A stretch of DNA of 37,855 nucleotides from an uncultured Clostridia bacterium (lineage in GTDB: Bacteria > Bacillota > Clostridia > Oscillospirales > UBA644), in NCBI GenBank assembly GCA_944386295.1, contig CALXAO010000122.1, forward strand, positions 1 to 37,855, given 5' to 3'. Below the pieces are notes generated by a model. It did not search any database, had not been told where the DNA came from, and saw only the letters and a program-made list of their open reading frames with translations. The stretch's first letter is position 1. The number at the start of each line of letters is the position of its first letter. The position numbers were made by a program, and so were the translations under genes. Shown here piece by piece: positions 8,472 to 16,649 of the stretch.

Positions 8472-9458
8472 ATGCGTAAAAATATTCCATTTCTGCTCTG
8501 TATCATCTTTGTTTTCTTATTTTTACCCATGGTTTGCCTATTTTCTGGCGCATCCCAGACAGTTCCCCCTCCGACACCGGATTCCCCAGCTCCCTCTGAC
8601 AGTTCCCAGGAAACTGTGTCGGTTCTGGATCCGGCAACCGGAAAGGTCCGGGTTTTATCCCTGATAGAATACCTCACCGGCGTTACAGCTGCGCAATGTC
8701 TCCCCGACGGGGAACCGGAAGCAATAAAAGCGCTGGTGATCGCCGCCCGTTCCCGCCTGGAATACCGCAAAGCCTGTTCTTCCCATGAAAATGGAGCCGT
8801 CTGCACCGACGGAAATCACTGTGACAGTTTCTGGACCGAAGAAGAAACCAAACAAAACTGGGGAACTTACTGGTTTGGACAATACTATCCGATTCTCCAA
8901 GATGCGGTAGCCCAAGTTGCCGGACAGGTGCTGACCTATGAAGGAAAGCCAGTACTGGCCCTCAGTCACGCTCTCAGCAGCGGGCAAACTGAAACCGCCG
9001 GAGAATTTGGACTGGATCTCCCATGGATTATCGGAACCGACAGTCCTTTTGACATAACCGCAAACAATTATTCCGTTACTGTGCGCTTTTCCGCTGGAGA
9101 ATTTAAGGAACGGATGCTGTCTTCCTTCTCTGACACCGATTGGTCAGCCCCGGAAGAGCAATGGGTCGCTGACATCCAAACATCCTCCGCCGGGGGTGTA
9201 ATTTCTCTGACAGCCGGAGGACGGAACATAACCGGGCAAGAATTTGCCTCCGCCCTAGGATTGCCGTCTAACCATTTTACAACAGAATACAGAGACGGCA
9301 AGCTAATTTTTACCGTAACCGGCATGGGGAACGGATTTGGAATCAGCCGGTACGGAGCCAATGAGCTTGCCAAAAGAGGCTATGATGCCGAAGCAATTCT
9401 CCGGCACTATTTTTCCGTCTGTGAGATTCAGTCATTCCAACGATCGGCGGGATCCTGA
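8472..9458 (+). CDS. spoIID: Stage II sporulation protein D (SpoIID/LytB domain)
   Basis: A 328-residue SpoIID homologue: a membrane-anchored lytic transglycosylase that, with SpoIIP and SpoIIM, thins septal peptidoglycan so that the mother cell can engulf the forespore. It has an N-terminal membrane anchor (residues 5-25, IPFLLCIIFVFLFLPMVCLF), a Pro/Ser linker, and the SpoIID domain from about residue 55 with LSLIEYLTGVTAAQCLPDGEPEAIKALVIAARS, which contains the conserved catalytic-type Glu (GEPEA), and a C-terminal GMGNGFGISRYGANELAKRGYDAEAIL typical of the family. GGAGG sits 5 bases before the ATG. The last 31 bases overlap the 3' end of the convergent spoIIQ-like gene. Confidence 0.93.
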   Translation: MRKNIPFLLCIIFVFLFLPMVCLFSGASQTVPPPTPDSPAPSDSSQETVSVLDPATGKVRVLSLIEYLTGVTAAQCLPDGEPEAIKALVIAARSRLEYRKACSSHENGAVCTDGNHCDSFWTEEETKQNWGTYWFGQYYPILQDAVAQVAGQVLTYEGKPVLALSHALSSGQTETAGEFGLDLPWIIGTDSPFDITANNYSVTVRFSAGEFKERMLSSFSDTDWSAPEEQWVADIQTSSAGGVISLTAGGRNITGQEFASALGLPSNHFTTEYRDGKLIFTVTGMGNGFGISRYGANELAKRGYDAEAILRHYFSVCEIQSFQRSAGS

Positions 9459-10177
9459 TAACTTCCATTTTCCAGCACGGCAAAATGCAGGTGATACCCA
9501 TCTAGGCATTCCGCCTCCGCCGTCGTACCGGTTCGGCCAATCACATCGCCGGCTTTGACCGCCATGCCTTTAATGACCTGGGGATTTTCCTCTAAAGACT
9601 GATAGATGGAAAGACTTCCGTCATCGTGTCGGATTTCCACCGTAACACCCATCAATTCCCCAGTATACACATTTTCTACAATACCATCCGCAACCGCACA
9701 GACATCCTCGGGAGACGGCGTAAAAAAGTCCACACCCTGATGCACGCGCCAATCCTGCATCGTTTCCGAAAATACCGGTGCAGTTCCGGAAAACTCCCGG
9801 TCAACAGCACTGCTTACCGGCCGCAAATACCATACGCGATCTGACGGTTCTTCCTCCGAATCCACATCGGTATCCGAAATGTTCTGTTCAGAATCAGTGT
9901 CGGTGTTCTGCTGTGTGTCGGTATTACTGTCATAAGGAATGCTGGAAATGGTTCCACCTACATCAGTATCCCCGCCGGGATTTTCCTGCAGACTGCTAGT
10001 CGAACCGGTCTGTGTATCCGTATTTCCTTCCAGAGATTCATCCGGGGTCACGGGATAAAACAGCAGTAAGGCTACGCAGCAGAGTACCAGCATACTGACT
10101 GAGAGTACGATAAAAAAGCCGTTTTCCCGAAAAAACGCAGAAGTCGCACTCCGTTTGTTTTTGTAAAACTTGCTCAT
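9428..10177 (-). CDS. spoIIQ: SpoIIQ-like M23 peptidase-domain protein
   Basis: A 249-residue bitopic protein: short cytoplasmic N-terminus, membrane segment (about residues 24-46, GFFIVLSVSMLVLCCVALLLFY), a long Ser/Asp/Thr-rich linker, and a C-terminal LytM/M23 domain. Zinc ligands HQGVD and GYHLHFA are kept (His, Asp, HxH), but the usual Y-x-H-L catalytic His is replaced in IYQSLE. In sporulating Firmicutes SpoIIQ is made in the forespore and forms the channel/zipper with SpoIIIAH; clostridial forms keep the HxH zinc site. Neighbouring spoIID and a sigma-F-type promoter support this over a generic M23 protein. The ATG at 10177 is chosen because GGAGA lies 6 bases upstream; an upstream in-frame ATG lacks a site. 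Confidence 0.87.
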   Translation of the reverse strand: MSKFYKNKRSATSAFFRENGFFIVLSVSMLVLCCVALLLFYPVTPDESLEGNTDTQTGSTSSLQENPGGDTDVGGTISSIPYDSNTDTQQNTDTDSEQNISDTDVDSEEEPSDRVWYLRPVSSAVDREFSGTAPVFSETMQDWRVHQGVDFFTPSPEDVCAVADGIVENVYTGELMGVTVEIRHDDGSLSIYQSLEENPQVIKGMAVKAGDVIGRTGTTAEAECLDGYHLHFAVLENGSYQDPADRWND

Positions 10178-10216
10178 AAAGATTCTCCTTTTCAAGCAGA
10201 ATAATTCCTACAGCCA

Positions 10217-10246
10217 TAGTTTGGCCGAAAAAAAAGCCATTTATAC
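10217..10246 (-). promoter_or_regulatory. Putative sigma-F promoter for spoIIQ
   Basis: On the minus strand GTATA (10246-10242), 15 bases, then GGCCAAACTA (10226-10217). This fits the forespore sigma-F consensus (GYATA ... GGnnAnAnTW) at every defined position. In Bacillus spoIIQ is a sigma-F gene. The match is by eye. Confidence 0.65.
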
Positions 10247-10279
10247 AATGAAAAAACAACGACATTTTTTTTATTCCTC

Positions 10280-10308
10280 TTGACAACCGCATTGCTCCGT
10301 GCTATCAT
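10280..10308 (+). promoter_or_regulatory. Sigma-A promoter for the tcdA-like/SGNH pair
   Basis: TTGACA (10280-10285), 17 bases, TATCAT (10303-10308), placed about 20 bases before the start codon of the ThiF-family gene. Confidence 0.75.
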
Positions 10309-10330
10309 AAAAAAAAGGAAGTGAACGGTT

Positions 10331-11068
10331 ATGAACCCATGGGAACGATCGGAGTTGCTCCTGGGGACCGAGGGAATTGCCCGGCTGCAACAGGTCCATA
10401 TCGCAGTATTTGGTCTGGGAGGAGTTGGCTCTTATGCCACTGAAGGACTGGCACGCAGCGGGATCGGGGCACTGACTCTGATTGACGGGGACTGTTACGA
10501 CGAATCCAATCTGAACCGACAGTTGTATGCGACGTTGGATACACTAGGACAAAAAAAGGTGCAGGCGGCAGCAGAACGGATTTCCCGCGTTTGCCCGACA
10601 TGCACCATAACCCCCCAGTTTTTGTTTTACAATACGGAAACGGCAGCACAGATTGACCTGGGACAATTTGATTTTATAATTGATGCCATTGATACTGTTA
10701 CCTCCAAACTTTTATTAATTGAAAAGGCTATGATAGCCGGAACACCAATTATCTCTTCCATGGGCACCGGCAACAAGTTGGACCCTTCCCGTCTGCAGAT
10801 AACAGACCTGTCCGAAACCCAGACCTGTCCTCTGGCCCGGATTCTGCGGCGGGAACTTCGGAAACGGGGAATCCTGCATCTTCCGGTGGTATTTTCGGAC
10901 GAGCTCTCCCGGAAGCAAACCGTACAGACTCCAAAAGCATCCCGCCACACCCCGGGAAGCATGGTATTTGTTCCGGCCGCAGCAGGGATGCTAATGGCTT
11001 CTTATGTCATTCAAATTTTGACAAAACCAAAAAAGGAGGACAATTTCCATGAATCTATCGGATATTGA
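10331..11068 (+). CDS. tcdA: TcdA-like tRNA threonylcarbamoyladenosine dehydratase (ThiF/MoeB family)
   Basis: A 245-residue E1-like adenylating enzyme. TcdA dehydrates t6A to cyclic t6A in ANN-decoding tRNAs, using ATP. The sequence shows the nucleotide-binding loop VFGLGGVGSYATEGLARSGIG (near residues 28-48), LIDGD, the N-x-x-R-Q motif SNLNRQL, the DAIDTVTSK acid pair, and the family segment ISSMGTGNKLDPSRLQ followed by DLSETQTCPLARILRRELRKRGI. These last two segments distinguish TcdA from MoeB and ThiF. AGGAAG lies upstream of the ATG. It overlaps the SGNH gene by 20 bases. Confidence 0.92.
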   Translation: MNPWERSELLLGTEGIARLQQVHIAVFGLGGVGSYATEGLARSGIGALTLIDGDCYDESNLNRQLYATLDTLGQKKVQAAAERISRVCPTCTITPQFLFYNTETAAQIDLGQFDFIIDAIDTVTSKLLLIEKAMIAGTPIISSMGTGNKLDPSRLQITDLSETQTCPLARILRRELRKRGILHLPVVFSDELSRKQTVQTPKASRHTPGSMVFVPAAAGMLMASYVIQILTKPKKEDNFHESIGY

Positions 11069-12110
11069 CCAAAATTTTAAAATCCCAGAAGTTGTCCACC
11101 GGGAAGATTTAGAATGGATCGACGTTCGAGATTCCCGGTTTTCGATTCACGGACTGTACCACCCCCGGAAAGAGGGCCCCTTTTGTCGTATGCACCCCCT
11201 AGCCGCAGCAAAAGTCAGCCAGGGCGTTTCTTTGCTAAACCGACACACTGCCGGAGGAAGAATCCGTTTTGCCACAGACTCTCCCTATATTGCCATTCGT
11301 GTCCTGATGCATGTGGAACCCCCTATGCCCCATATGACCCTCTGCTGTCAAGCAGGCTTTGATCTGTATCGGCGCGACGAACAGGGACAATACCGACATG
11401 AAAGGACCTTCGTCCCGCCGGTCCGCATGACCGACGGCTATGAATATATTACCGATGTTTCCGGCAAAAATACAGAGTACATGTTCCACCTGCCGCTGTA
11501 CAATGGCATAGAAAAACTGTACATTGGCATTCAAAAAGGGGCTTCCCTGAGACAAGGACAGCCCTACCGGCATCTACGGCCAATAATTTTTTACGGATCC
11601 TCCATTACCCAAGGGGGATGCGCAAGCCGACCGGGCAACGCATATGAAGCCTTGTTATCCCGGGAACTGGACACTGATTTTATTAATCTGGGATTTTCCG
11701 GAAACGCCTATGGGGAACCTGCCATGGCAGAGTATTTGGGCAGTCTGGACATGAGCGTATTTGTCTGTGACTATGATCACAATGCTCCAAATCCGGAGCA
11801 TCTGCAAAACACCCACCGGAATTTTTATGAGATATTCCGGAATAGACAACCGGAACCCCCCATATTGTTTTTGTCCCGTCCAGACTTTGACAACAGTCCC
11901 GACTGTCCCCGTCGCAGAGAAATTATCCTGCAAACCCTAGAATGGGCAAAACAGCAGGGTGATCAAAGGGTGTACTTTGTGGACGGAGCTAAAATGTTTG
12001 GAAAAAAAGACAGGGACGCCTGTACAGTAGACCGTTGCCACCCCACTGATCTGGGCTTTTGGCGTATGGCGCAGGAAATTGGGCCGATTCTGTCCTCTCT
12101 TTTGAAATAA
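11049..12110 (+). CDS. SGNH/GDSL-family hydrolase with N-terminal SGNH_N-like domain
   Basis: A 353-residue cytoplasmic-looking esterase/lipase-fold protein with no signal peptide. The N-terminal half (to about residue 175) is beta-rich and resembles the carbohydrate-binding-like domain found before some SGNH hydrolases. The hydrolase half starts with block I IIFYGSSITQGGCAS (nucleophile Ser near residue 184). It continues with the oxyanion Gly in NLGFSGNAYG, a block-III-like CDYDHNAPNPEHL, and the catalytic Asp-His in DRCHPTDLGFW. The likely substrate is an acylated sugar or glycan, but this is not resolvable. The ribosome site AAGGAGG lies in the end of the upstream gene; the two are co-transcribed. 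Confidence 0.85.
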   Translation: MNLSDIDQNFKIPEVVHREDLEWIDVRDSRFSIHGLYHPRKEGPFCRMHPLAAAKVSQGVSLLNRHTAGGRIRFATDSPYIAIRVLMHVEPPMPHMTLCCQAGFDLYRRDEQGQYRHERTFVPPVRMTDGYEYITDVSGKNTEYMFHLPLYNGIEKLYIGIQKGASLRQGQPYRHLRPIIFYGSSITQGGCASRPGNAYEALLSRELDTDFINLGFSGNAYGEPAMAEYLGSLDMSVFVCDYDHNAPNPEHLQNTHRNFYEIFRNRQPEPPILFLSRPDFDNSPDCPRRREIILQTLEWAKQQGDQRVYFVDGAKMFGKKDRDACTVDRCHPTDLGFWRMAQEIGPILSSLLK

Positions 12111-12131
12111 TAATTACGAAAGGTATTTCTA

Positions 12132-12183
12132 CAGAAAAATATCCCCCGAAAAGAATAAATTCTTTTCGGGGGATATTTTTCTG
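12132..12183. terminator. Perfect 24-bp bidirectional terminator hairpin
   Basis: Arms 12132-12155 and 12160-12183 are perfectly complementary with a TAAA loop. The GC core (CCCCCG/CGGGGG) is flanked by A-rich and T-rich ends, so it can stop transcription from both the SGNH gene and pyk. Confidence 0.92.
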
Positions 12184-12200
12184 CCACAATGCAATTGCAC

Positions 12201-13619
12201 TTAGACAACAAAAGCCCGCAGCATATTGGTACATCCACTGATTCCAAGGGGAACGCCCATGGTTAGAACCACAATGTCCCCGCGGGAAACCAGGCCGGTT
12301 TTCTGAACCAGTTCCAGGGCCAAGTCGCACAATTCATCGGTACTTTCTTTTTTTTCCGTCAGCATGGGGACAACACCCCAGGAAAGAGCAAGCTGCCGAT
12401 AGGTCCGTTCGTTTGGCGTACAGGAAATGATGGGCCGGCCAGGGCGAAACTTGGAAAGCATCCGAGCGGTTTCTCCGGACGTAGTCATTGTCACCAGTGC
12501 GGTAGCCTTCAGGTCCTGTGCCATGGTACAGGTCGCATGGCTGACCGCATCTGTAATTGTTCCTGTCAGTGCGGACGAATCCAAATCCCGCAATGCAGCC
12601 GCGTAATCAATGCACTTTTCCGTCTGTCGAGCAATGGTATCCATGGTCCGCACTGCCATTACCGGATAGGCTCCTACAGAAGTTTCCCCAGAAAGCATAA
12701 TGGCACTGGTTCCATCATAAATCGCATTGGCAACATCGTTGGTTTCCGCACGGGTTGGACGAGGATGGGTAATCATGGATTCCAGCATTTGGGTGGCTGT
12801 GATCACTTTTTTTCCGGCCCATACCCCTTTGCGAATTAAATATTTTTGAATTTCGGGCAATTCCTCAAAAGGAATTTCTACCCCCATATCCCCCCGGGCG
12901 ACCATAATTCCATCCGACACTGCCAGAATTTCGTCCAGATTGTCTACGCCGTCCCGGTTTTCAATTTTGGAAATAATATGAATATCCTCCGCCCCATGCG
13001 CTTGTAATAAGGCCCGAATCTGCAGTACGTCCTCCGCACAGGTAACAAAACTGGCTGCAATATAATCCACACCCTGCTCAATGCCAAACAGAATGTCCTG
13101 CTTATCCTTTTGCGACAGATAGGGCATCGACAGTTTTACCCCCGGAACATTGACCCCCTTTTTAGGTTTGACCATACCGCCAAAAATCACTCGGCACTTC
13201 AGGTCTGTCCCGGTCACATTTTCACAAATCAGATCCAAATTCCCATCGTCAATCAGCAAATGGTTTCCAATTCGCACATCCCGCGGCAGCCCAGCGTAAT
13301 TCACAGGCAGTACAGAAGATGTCCCGATCACATTTCGTGTTGTCAAAACGACTTCAGAACCGGCAATCAGCAACACTCCACCGTTTTCCACTGGACCAAT
13401 GCGAACCTCAGGTCCTTTGGTGTCCAGCATAATTGCCACCGGTTGACACAGCTTTTCTCGCAACTGCCGCAGCTGCTCCATCCGGGCCGCGTGCTCTTTA
13501 TGTTCCCCGTGAGAAAAATTAAACCGGGCGACATTCATTCCGCTTTTGATCATTTCTTCCAGTACACCTTCTGCGTCGGTAGCCGGACCCAGAGTACAGA
13601 CGATTTTTGTTTTCCGCAT
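12201..13619 (-). CDS. pyk: Pyruvate kinase
   Basis: Last step of glycolysis, PEP + ADP to pyruvate + ATP. The protein has 472 residues with no extra C-terminal PEP-utiliser domain. Seen in order: RKTKIVCTLGPA at the N-terminus, VARFNFSHG (substrate/K+ site), MLDTKGPEVRIG, the B domain, ISKIENRDGVDNLDEIL with the catalytic Lys, IMVARGDMGVEIPFEELP, TATQMLESMITHPRPTRAETNDVANAIYDGTSAIMLSGETSVGAYPV, and the allosteric C domain. I use the ATG at 13619 because AGGAAG lies 9 bases before it; the ATG at 13640 has no ribosome site. Confidence 0.97.
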   Translation of the reverse strand: MRKTKIVCTLGPATDAEGVLEEMIKSGMNVARFNFSHGEHKEHAARMEQLRQLREKLCQPVAIMLDTKGPEVRIGPVENGGVLLIAGSEVVLTTRNVIGTSSVLPVNYAGLPRDVRIGNHLLIDDGNLDLICENVTGTDLKCRVIFGGMVKPKKGVNVPGVKLSMPYLSQKDKQDILFGIEQGVDYIAASFVTCAEDVLQIRALLQAHGAEDIHIISKIENRDGVDNLDEILAVSDGIMVARGDMGVEIPFEELPEIQKYLIRKGVWAGKKVITATQMLESMITHPRPTRAETNDVANAIYDGTSAIMLSGETSVGAYPVMAVRTMDTIARQTEKCIDYAAALRDLDSSALTGTITDAVSHATCTMAQDLKATALVTMTTSGETARMLSKFRPGRPIISCTPNERTYRQLALSWGVVPMLTEKKESTDELCDLALELVQKTGLVSRGDIVVLTMGVPLGISGCTNMLRAFVV

Positions 13620-13684
13620 TTGTACAGGCTTCCTTTCCATCGGAAAAATTTATATTTATATAATTCAAAAACTATTTCATTTTA

Positions 13685-13713
13685 ATTATAACACAAATAC
13701 GCAGTTTTGTCAA
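13685..13713 (-). promoter_or_regulatory. Consensus sigma-A promoter for pyk
   Basis: TTGACA (13713-13708), 17 bases, TATAAT (13690-13685) on the minus strand: a full match to consensus. The left terminal repeat of the ISAs1-like element begins only 7 bases upstream of the -35 box. Confidence 0.9.
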
Positions 13714-13719
13714 GAAAAA

Positions 13720-14899
13720 CAGGGTGGAACTACACAGCAACAGCATTTACTTTTTAAGTCCGAAGAGGATGTCCAGAAGCAGCAGCGGATTCAGAGCAGC
13801 CTTGAACATCAATTTTTTCTGCTGATACGCCTATATTTGGCTTTCTCGAGTAAAGCCAAGGTTGTTTTTCGCAAAACATTTATGTTCAGTGGAAAATTGT
13901 CTTTTCTTGCTCGCGCGGCATCTTCACGAAAGATCACATCCAAATTCCAATGAAGTTGGCTTTCAATCGACTAATGTTTCCGGACAGCATCGGCAAATTT
14001 CCCTACATTCGTCAGTGATGTGATGAAATATCGGGTATCCTCTCTGACTATATCTTTCTCGCACACATAGCTTTTAACCATTCCGATTCCATTCAAATTC
14101 GTCCATTTTTTCCGCTCTTCTTCCCAAGAAAGCTCTGTCAGCAGGAAATATGTCCTTCTTTCAAGCCGACCGTGATCTTTTTCCATTGTTTCGCAGGAAG
14201 GAAGTTCGTCGGTCATATTTTGAAAATACAGATCCACATCCCGATACATGGCAGGCTGATTTTCTTTCAGACTGATCACATAATCTGCCTTTTTCTCTGT
14301 AATTTTCTTTGTTATCTCTTTCTGATAACTCATTGCATCTGCTGTTACAATACATTCCTCTACGTTGATCAAATCAAGGAGCGCGGGAACAGCGGTAATT
14401 TCGTTGCTTTTTTCATCCACAACAATCTTTCCGAGTGTGATTTGATTTTCTGCGACAAATGCGATCACCACATGATATGCCTTATGTGCTGCATTTCCGC
14501 TTCCGCATATTGTTTTTCCATCAATTGCTACGGTCGAACGTTCCGTATAACTGTACAGGCATTCCGACAACTCTGCCGGTTCCAATCGCTCAAACAGTCG
14601 CCGAAAGGTATCGCTGTCCGGAATTCCGTTAGGCAATTCTAAAAAGGTTTGCAACCATTCTTCACCTTCACGACCAAACGCCTCCATATCGTTATCATCT
14701 TCTCCGTCGCAAACAATCGTGCACAAGCCTATGATGATTATGTCATCCAACTTATGCCGGATATTCCCATAACTTACTCGCCGTGGTTCTGTTATCTTTG
14801 TTATTGTCTCTTTTAATGTTGTTAGTTTCATGAGTTTATTTTACCATATCTTTTCAAAAAAGTAAATGCTGTTGCCGTGGATGGAACTATTCCACCCTG
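13720..14899 (-). mobile_element. ISAs1-family insertion sequence (inactive)
   Basis: About 1.18 kb. Its ends share CAGGGTGGAA in inverted orientation (13720-13729 and the complement at 14890-14899), and a second inverted match, CAACAGCATTTAC, lies about 20 bases further in on both sides. The transposase inside is broken. I see no convincing target-site duplication, and the right end abuts another decayed IS directly. Confidence 0.82.
13747..14831 (-). pseudogene. ISAs1-family (H-repeat-like) transposase, nonsense plus frameshift
   Basis: DDE transposase of the ISAs1 group: N-terminal RHKLDDIIIIGLCTIVCDGED, the IDGKTICGSG block with the first catalytic Asp, VTADAMSYQKEI with the second Asp, and the Y-x-E-type DHGRLERRTYF. 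The ORF stops at 13971-13973, where TAG replaces the Trp codon of the expected HWSIESQLHWNLDVIFREDA. The same frame continues with that family sequence. Near 13812-13817 a base seems lost from a run of A, shifting the frame; the C-terminus then reads KAALNPLLLLDILFGLKK and stops at 13747-13749. Restored length would be about 361 residues. Two independent lesions mean the element is dead. Confidence 0.85.
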
Positions 14900-14997
14900 C
14901 AGACTGTCGAATAGCTCTGAATTTCAAACGAGATTCAGGGGTATAATTTTCATTTTGACAAAAAACGGATAAAATTAAATTAAGCCGCTGTATAGGC

Positions 14998-15700
14998 AAG
15001 CTCTTTTCCACCTATGGGGTATTGAATTGTTGTATCGGTATAGGGATACCGCGTTGCGTACTTTTCTTTCACATCCGTGAACACTCTTTCAATTGTCTCT
15101 TTTTCGTCGTTCATACAAAGCCTTGTACTTGGGTGTATGCCTGATGTCCTCTACTTTCTCAAATTTTTGGGTTTCCGCCCATATGCCTTTTGCAAACGTA
15201 GTTTTTACCCTTTGGCAGAACTCAGTACTTAGTAACACAGTAAACATATTCATAAGACGAGAAAAAGCCTTTCTTCAGGTAGTTTCCCGTCATCAATGAT
15301 TCTTTTGCTTATCCACGGTGTTTTGTCTCCCCATCGGCTACTTCTGCCCTCGGGATTTTTCTCTGCAAGTCCGTCAATCAGGTACCGTCACATCCGTTTT
15401 TATCACAGCCTGTCTGTGTAGCCGTTCCGCTCTTCGTTCATTTCTTCCATTAACTGCTTCTCAATTGTTTTTTCGGTGTATCTGTGCTTGAAAAGTGCGG
15501 TATCTGCTTGCCCATCAAATCCCCAAAAACCACCTGTACGTATGTTCTTCTCAGTGACAGCAATCCATACAAACGCGGTATCAGCGTCATTTTAAATATT
15601 ACTACCGGATTATGCTTGGACCGCACTGTCTCTTTTCCTCAGTAGATGCTCCTCCGGTACAAATTCTTCTATGCTGAAAAGCTTCATTTGTGCGCGGTTT
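14998..15700 (-). pseudogene. IS1182-family transposase, badly decayed
   Basis: Family blocks are scattered over different frames. The N-terminal MKLFSIEEFVPEEHLLRK is near 15675; NPVVIFKMTLIPRLYGLLSLRRT follows in another frame; and the C-terminal block RHTPKYKALYERRKETIERVFTDVKEKYATRY is near 15050-15140. The last contains the RKxTIERVF motif carrying the catalytic Glu. Frameshifts, stops and a large internal deletion separate them. Confidence 0.78.
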
Positions 15701-15743
15701 ACTCTTTGCTTTACGATTCTTCCTTACTATATATACCATATGC

Positions 15744-15776
15744 AAAAAAAGCCCAGTATAAACTGGACTTTTTTCG
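15744..15776. terminator. Hairpin with flanking A and T runs
   Basis: CCCAGT-ATAA-ACTGG core (about 15752-15765) with A-rich left and T-rich right arms, one mismatch. It resembles an intrinsic terminator at the edge of the IS1182 remnant. Confidence 0.5.
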
Positions 15777-15836
15777 ACAGACTGAGAAAAGTCGGAGATG
15801 TTCGGCTTTTCTTTTACTTAAAAACGGAAAATACAC

Positions 15837-15864
15837 TTGACATTTATGAGTTCCATGATATAAT
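15837..15864 (+). promoter_or_regulatory. Sigma-A promoter before the broken XRE regulator
   Basis: TTGACA (15837-15842), 16 bases, TATAAT (15859-15864). It still reads into the decayed regulator region and perhaps on to the ABC-transporter genes. Confidence 0.7.
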
Positions 15865-15907
15865 ATAAGTATGGAAAGTCAACTTTCCGCAGCAAGGAGT
15901 TGCACCG

Positions 15908-16114
15908 CGAAAAACTGTTTAGATGCAATACGGGAAGAACGGGGATGAAGCAGGAGGAACTTGCCGCTGTACTGGAAGTGTCCCGACAGACCATCGGCTC
16001 GCTGGAAAACGGACGCTACAACCCTTCCATGATATATTGGCGTTTAAGCTTGCACGGTATTTTGATATGAGCATTGAAGAAGATATTTTCATTTATGAGG
16101 AGAATAAGCAATGA
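15908..16114 (+). pseudogene. XRE-family HTH regulator remnant
   Basis: Merging frames gives a small helix-turn-helix regulator of about 67 residues: CLDAIREERG, then MKQEELAAVLEVSRQTIGSLENGRYNPSM, then ILAFKLARYFDMSIEEDIFIYEENKQ. Two frameshifts (near 15947 and 16034) and loss of a start codon make it non-functional. Such regulators usually control the adjacent membrane protein and ABC genes. Confidence 0.8.
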
Positions 16115-16513
16115 GAAAGAAAACGGAAGTGTATCTTGCAATCAGTATTATGGGCATTGCTCTTGCCGCAATGTTTTTTACAGGACTATTCGAGCGATTC
16201 TCAAAGTGGTGTAATGTTCTGCATAGGAGCAGGACTGTTTTGCTATGACATTGCAAAATGGTGTATAGGTCTGTGGGGAAAAAACATTTGATAAATCTGA
16301 ACGAAATTGAGGAAAAAGATGAACGCAATCGGTTTATTCGCAATAAGGCACAGGTAATATTCGGTGAGATATTTCACCGGCTGCTGATGGCAGGCGCTTG
16401 AGTTTGTATTTTTTTACGCACCAATGTGGGTTGTTCTTGTCCTTGTAGGAGTTTTTTCTGTTAAAAACGATATCAGACTTTATTTTAGTGGCGTATTACC
16501 GATTAAGATGTGA
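16111..16513 (+). pseudogene. Small membrane protein remnant, partner of the XRE regulator
   Basis: Starts MRKKTEVYLAISIMGIALAAMFFTG, with a first membrane segment, overlapping the regulator stop as ATGA. It then breaks into other frames: MFCIGAGLFCYDIAKW, INLNEIEEKDERNRFIRNKAQ and finally YAPMWVVLVLVGVFSVKNDIRLYF, ending at TGA 16511-16513. It looks like the two- to four-segment membrane protein often paired with this kind of regulator. Several frameshifts. Confidence 0.65.
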
Positions 16514-16649
16514 TGGAGGATAGCATGAAAAATCACGTTATATACAATATAGGGACGGCATTCCTCTCGCCTTTTTTTGTAAAAGGCAACCGCAGAATCT
16601 GCCGGTTTAATCTCCCCTTCGCCGCTATCGGAGATTTTAATTTCTATTT

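Larger units (their letters stand above)
14900..15784 (-). mobile_element. IS1182-family element remnant
   Basis: The ends form a near-perfect inverted repeat: CAGACTGTCGAA at 14900-14911 and, read on the other strand, CAGTCTGTCGAA from 15784 to 15773 (11 of 12 match). The 885-bp length is about half of a complete IS1182 element, so internal sequence has been lost. It starts at the base after the ISAs1-like right end. Confidence 0.7.

Noticed and set aside
13704-14915. Target-site duplication for the ISAs1-like element
   Set aside because: Flanking bases on the two sides do not match; the right flank is another IS end, so any duplication may have been lost.
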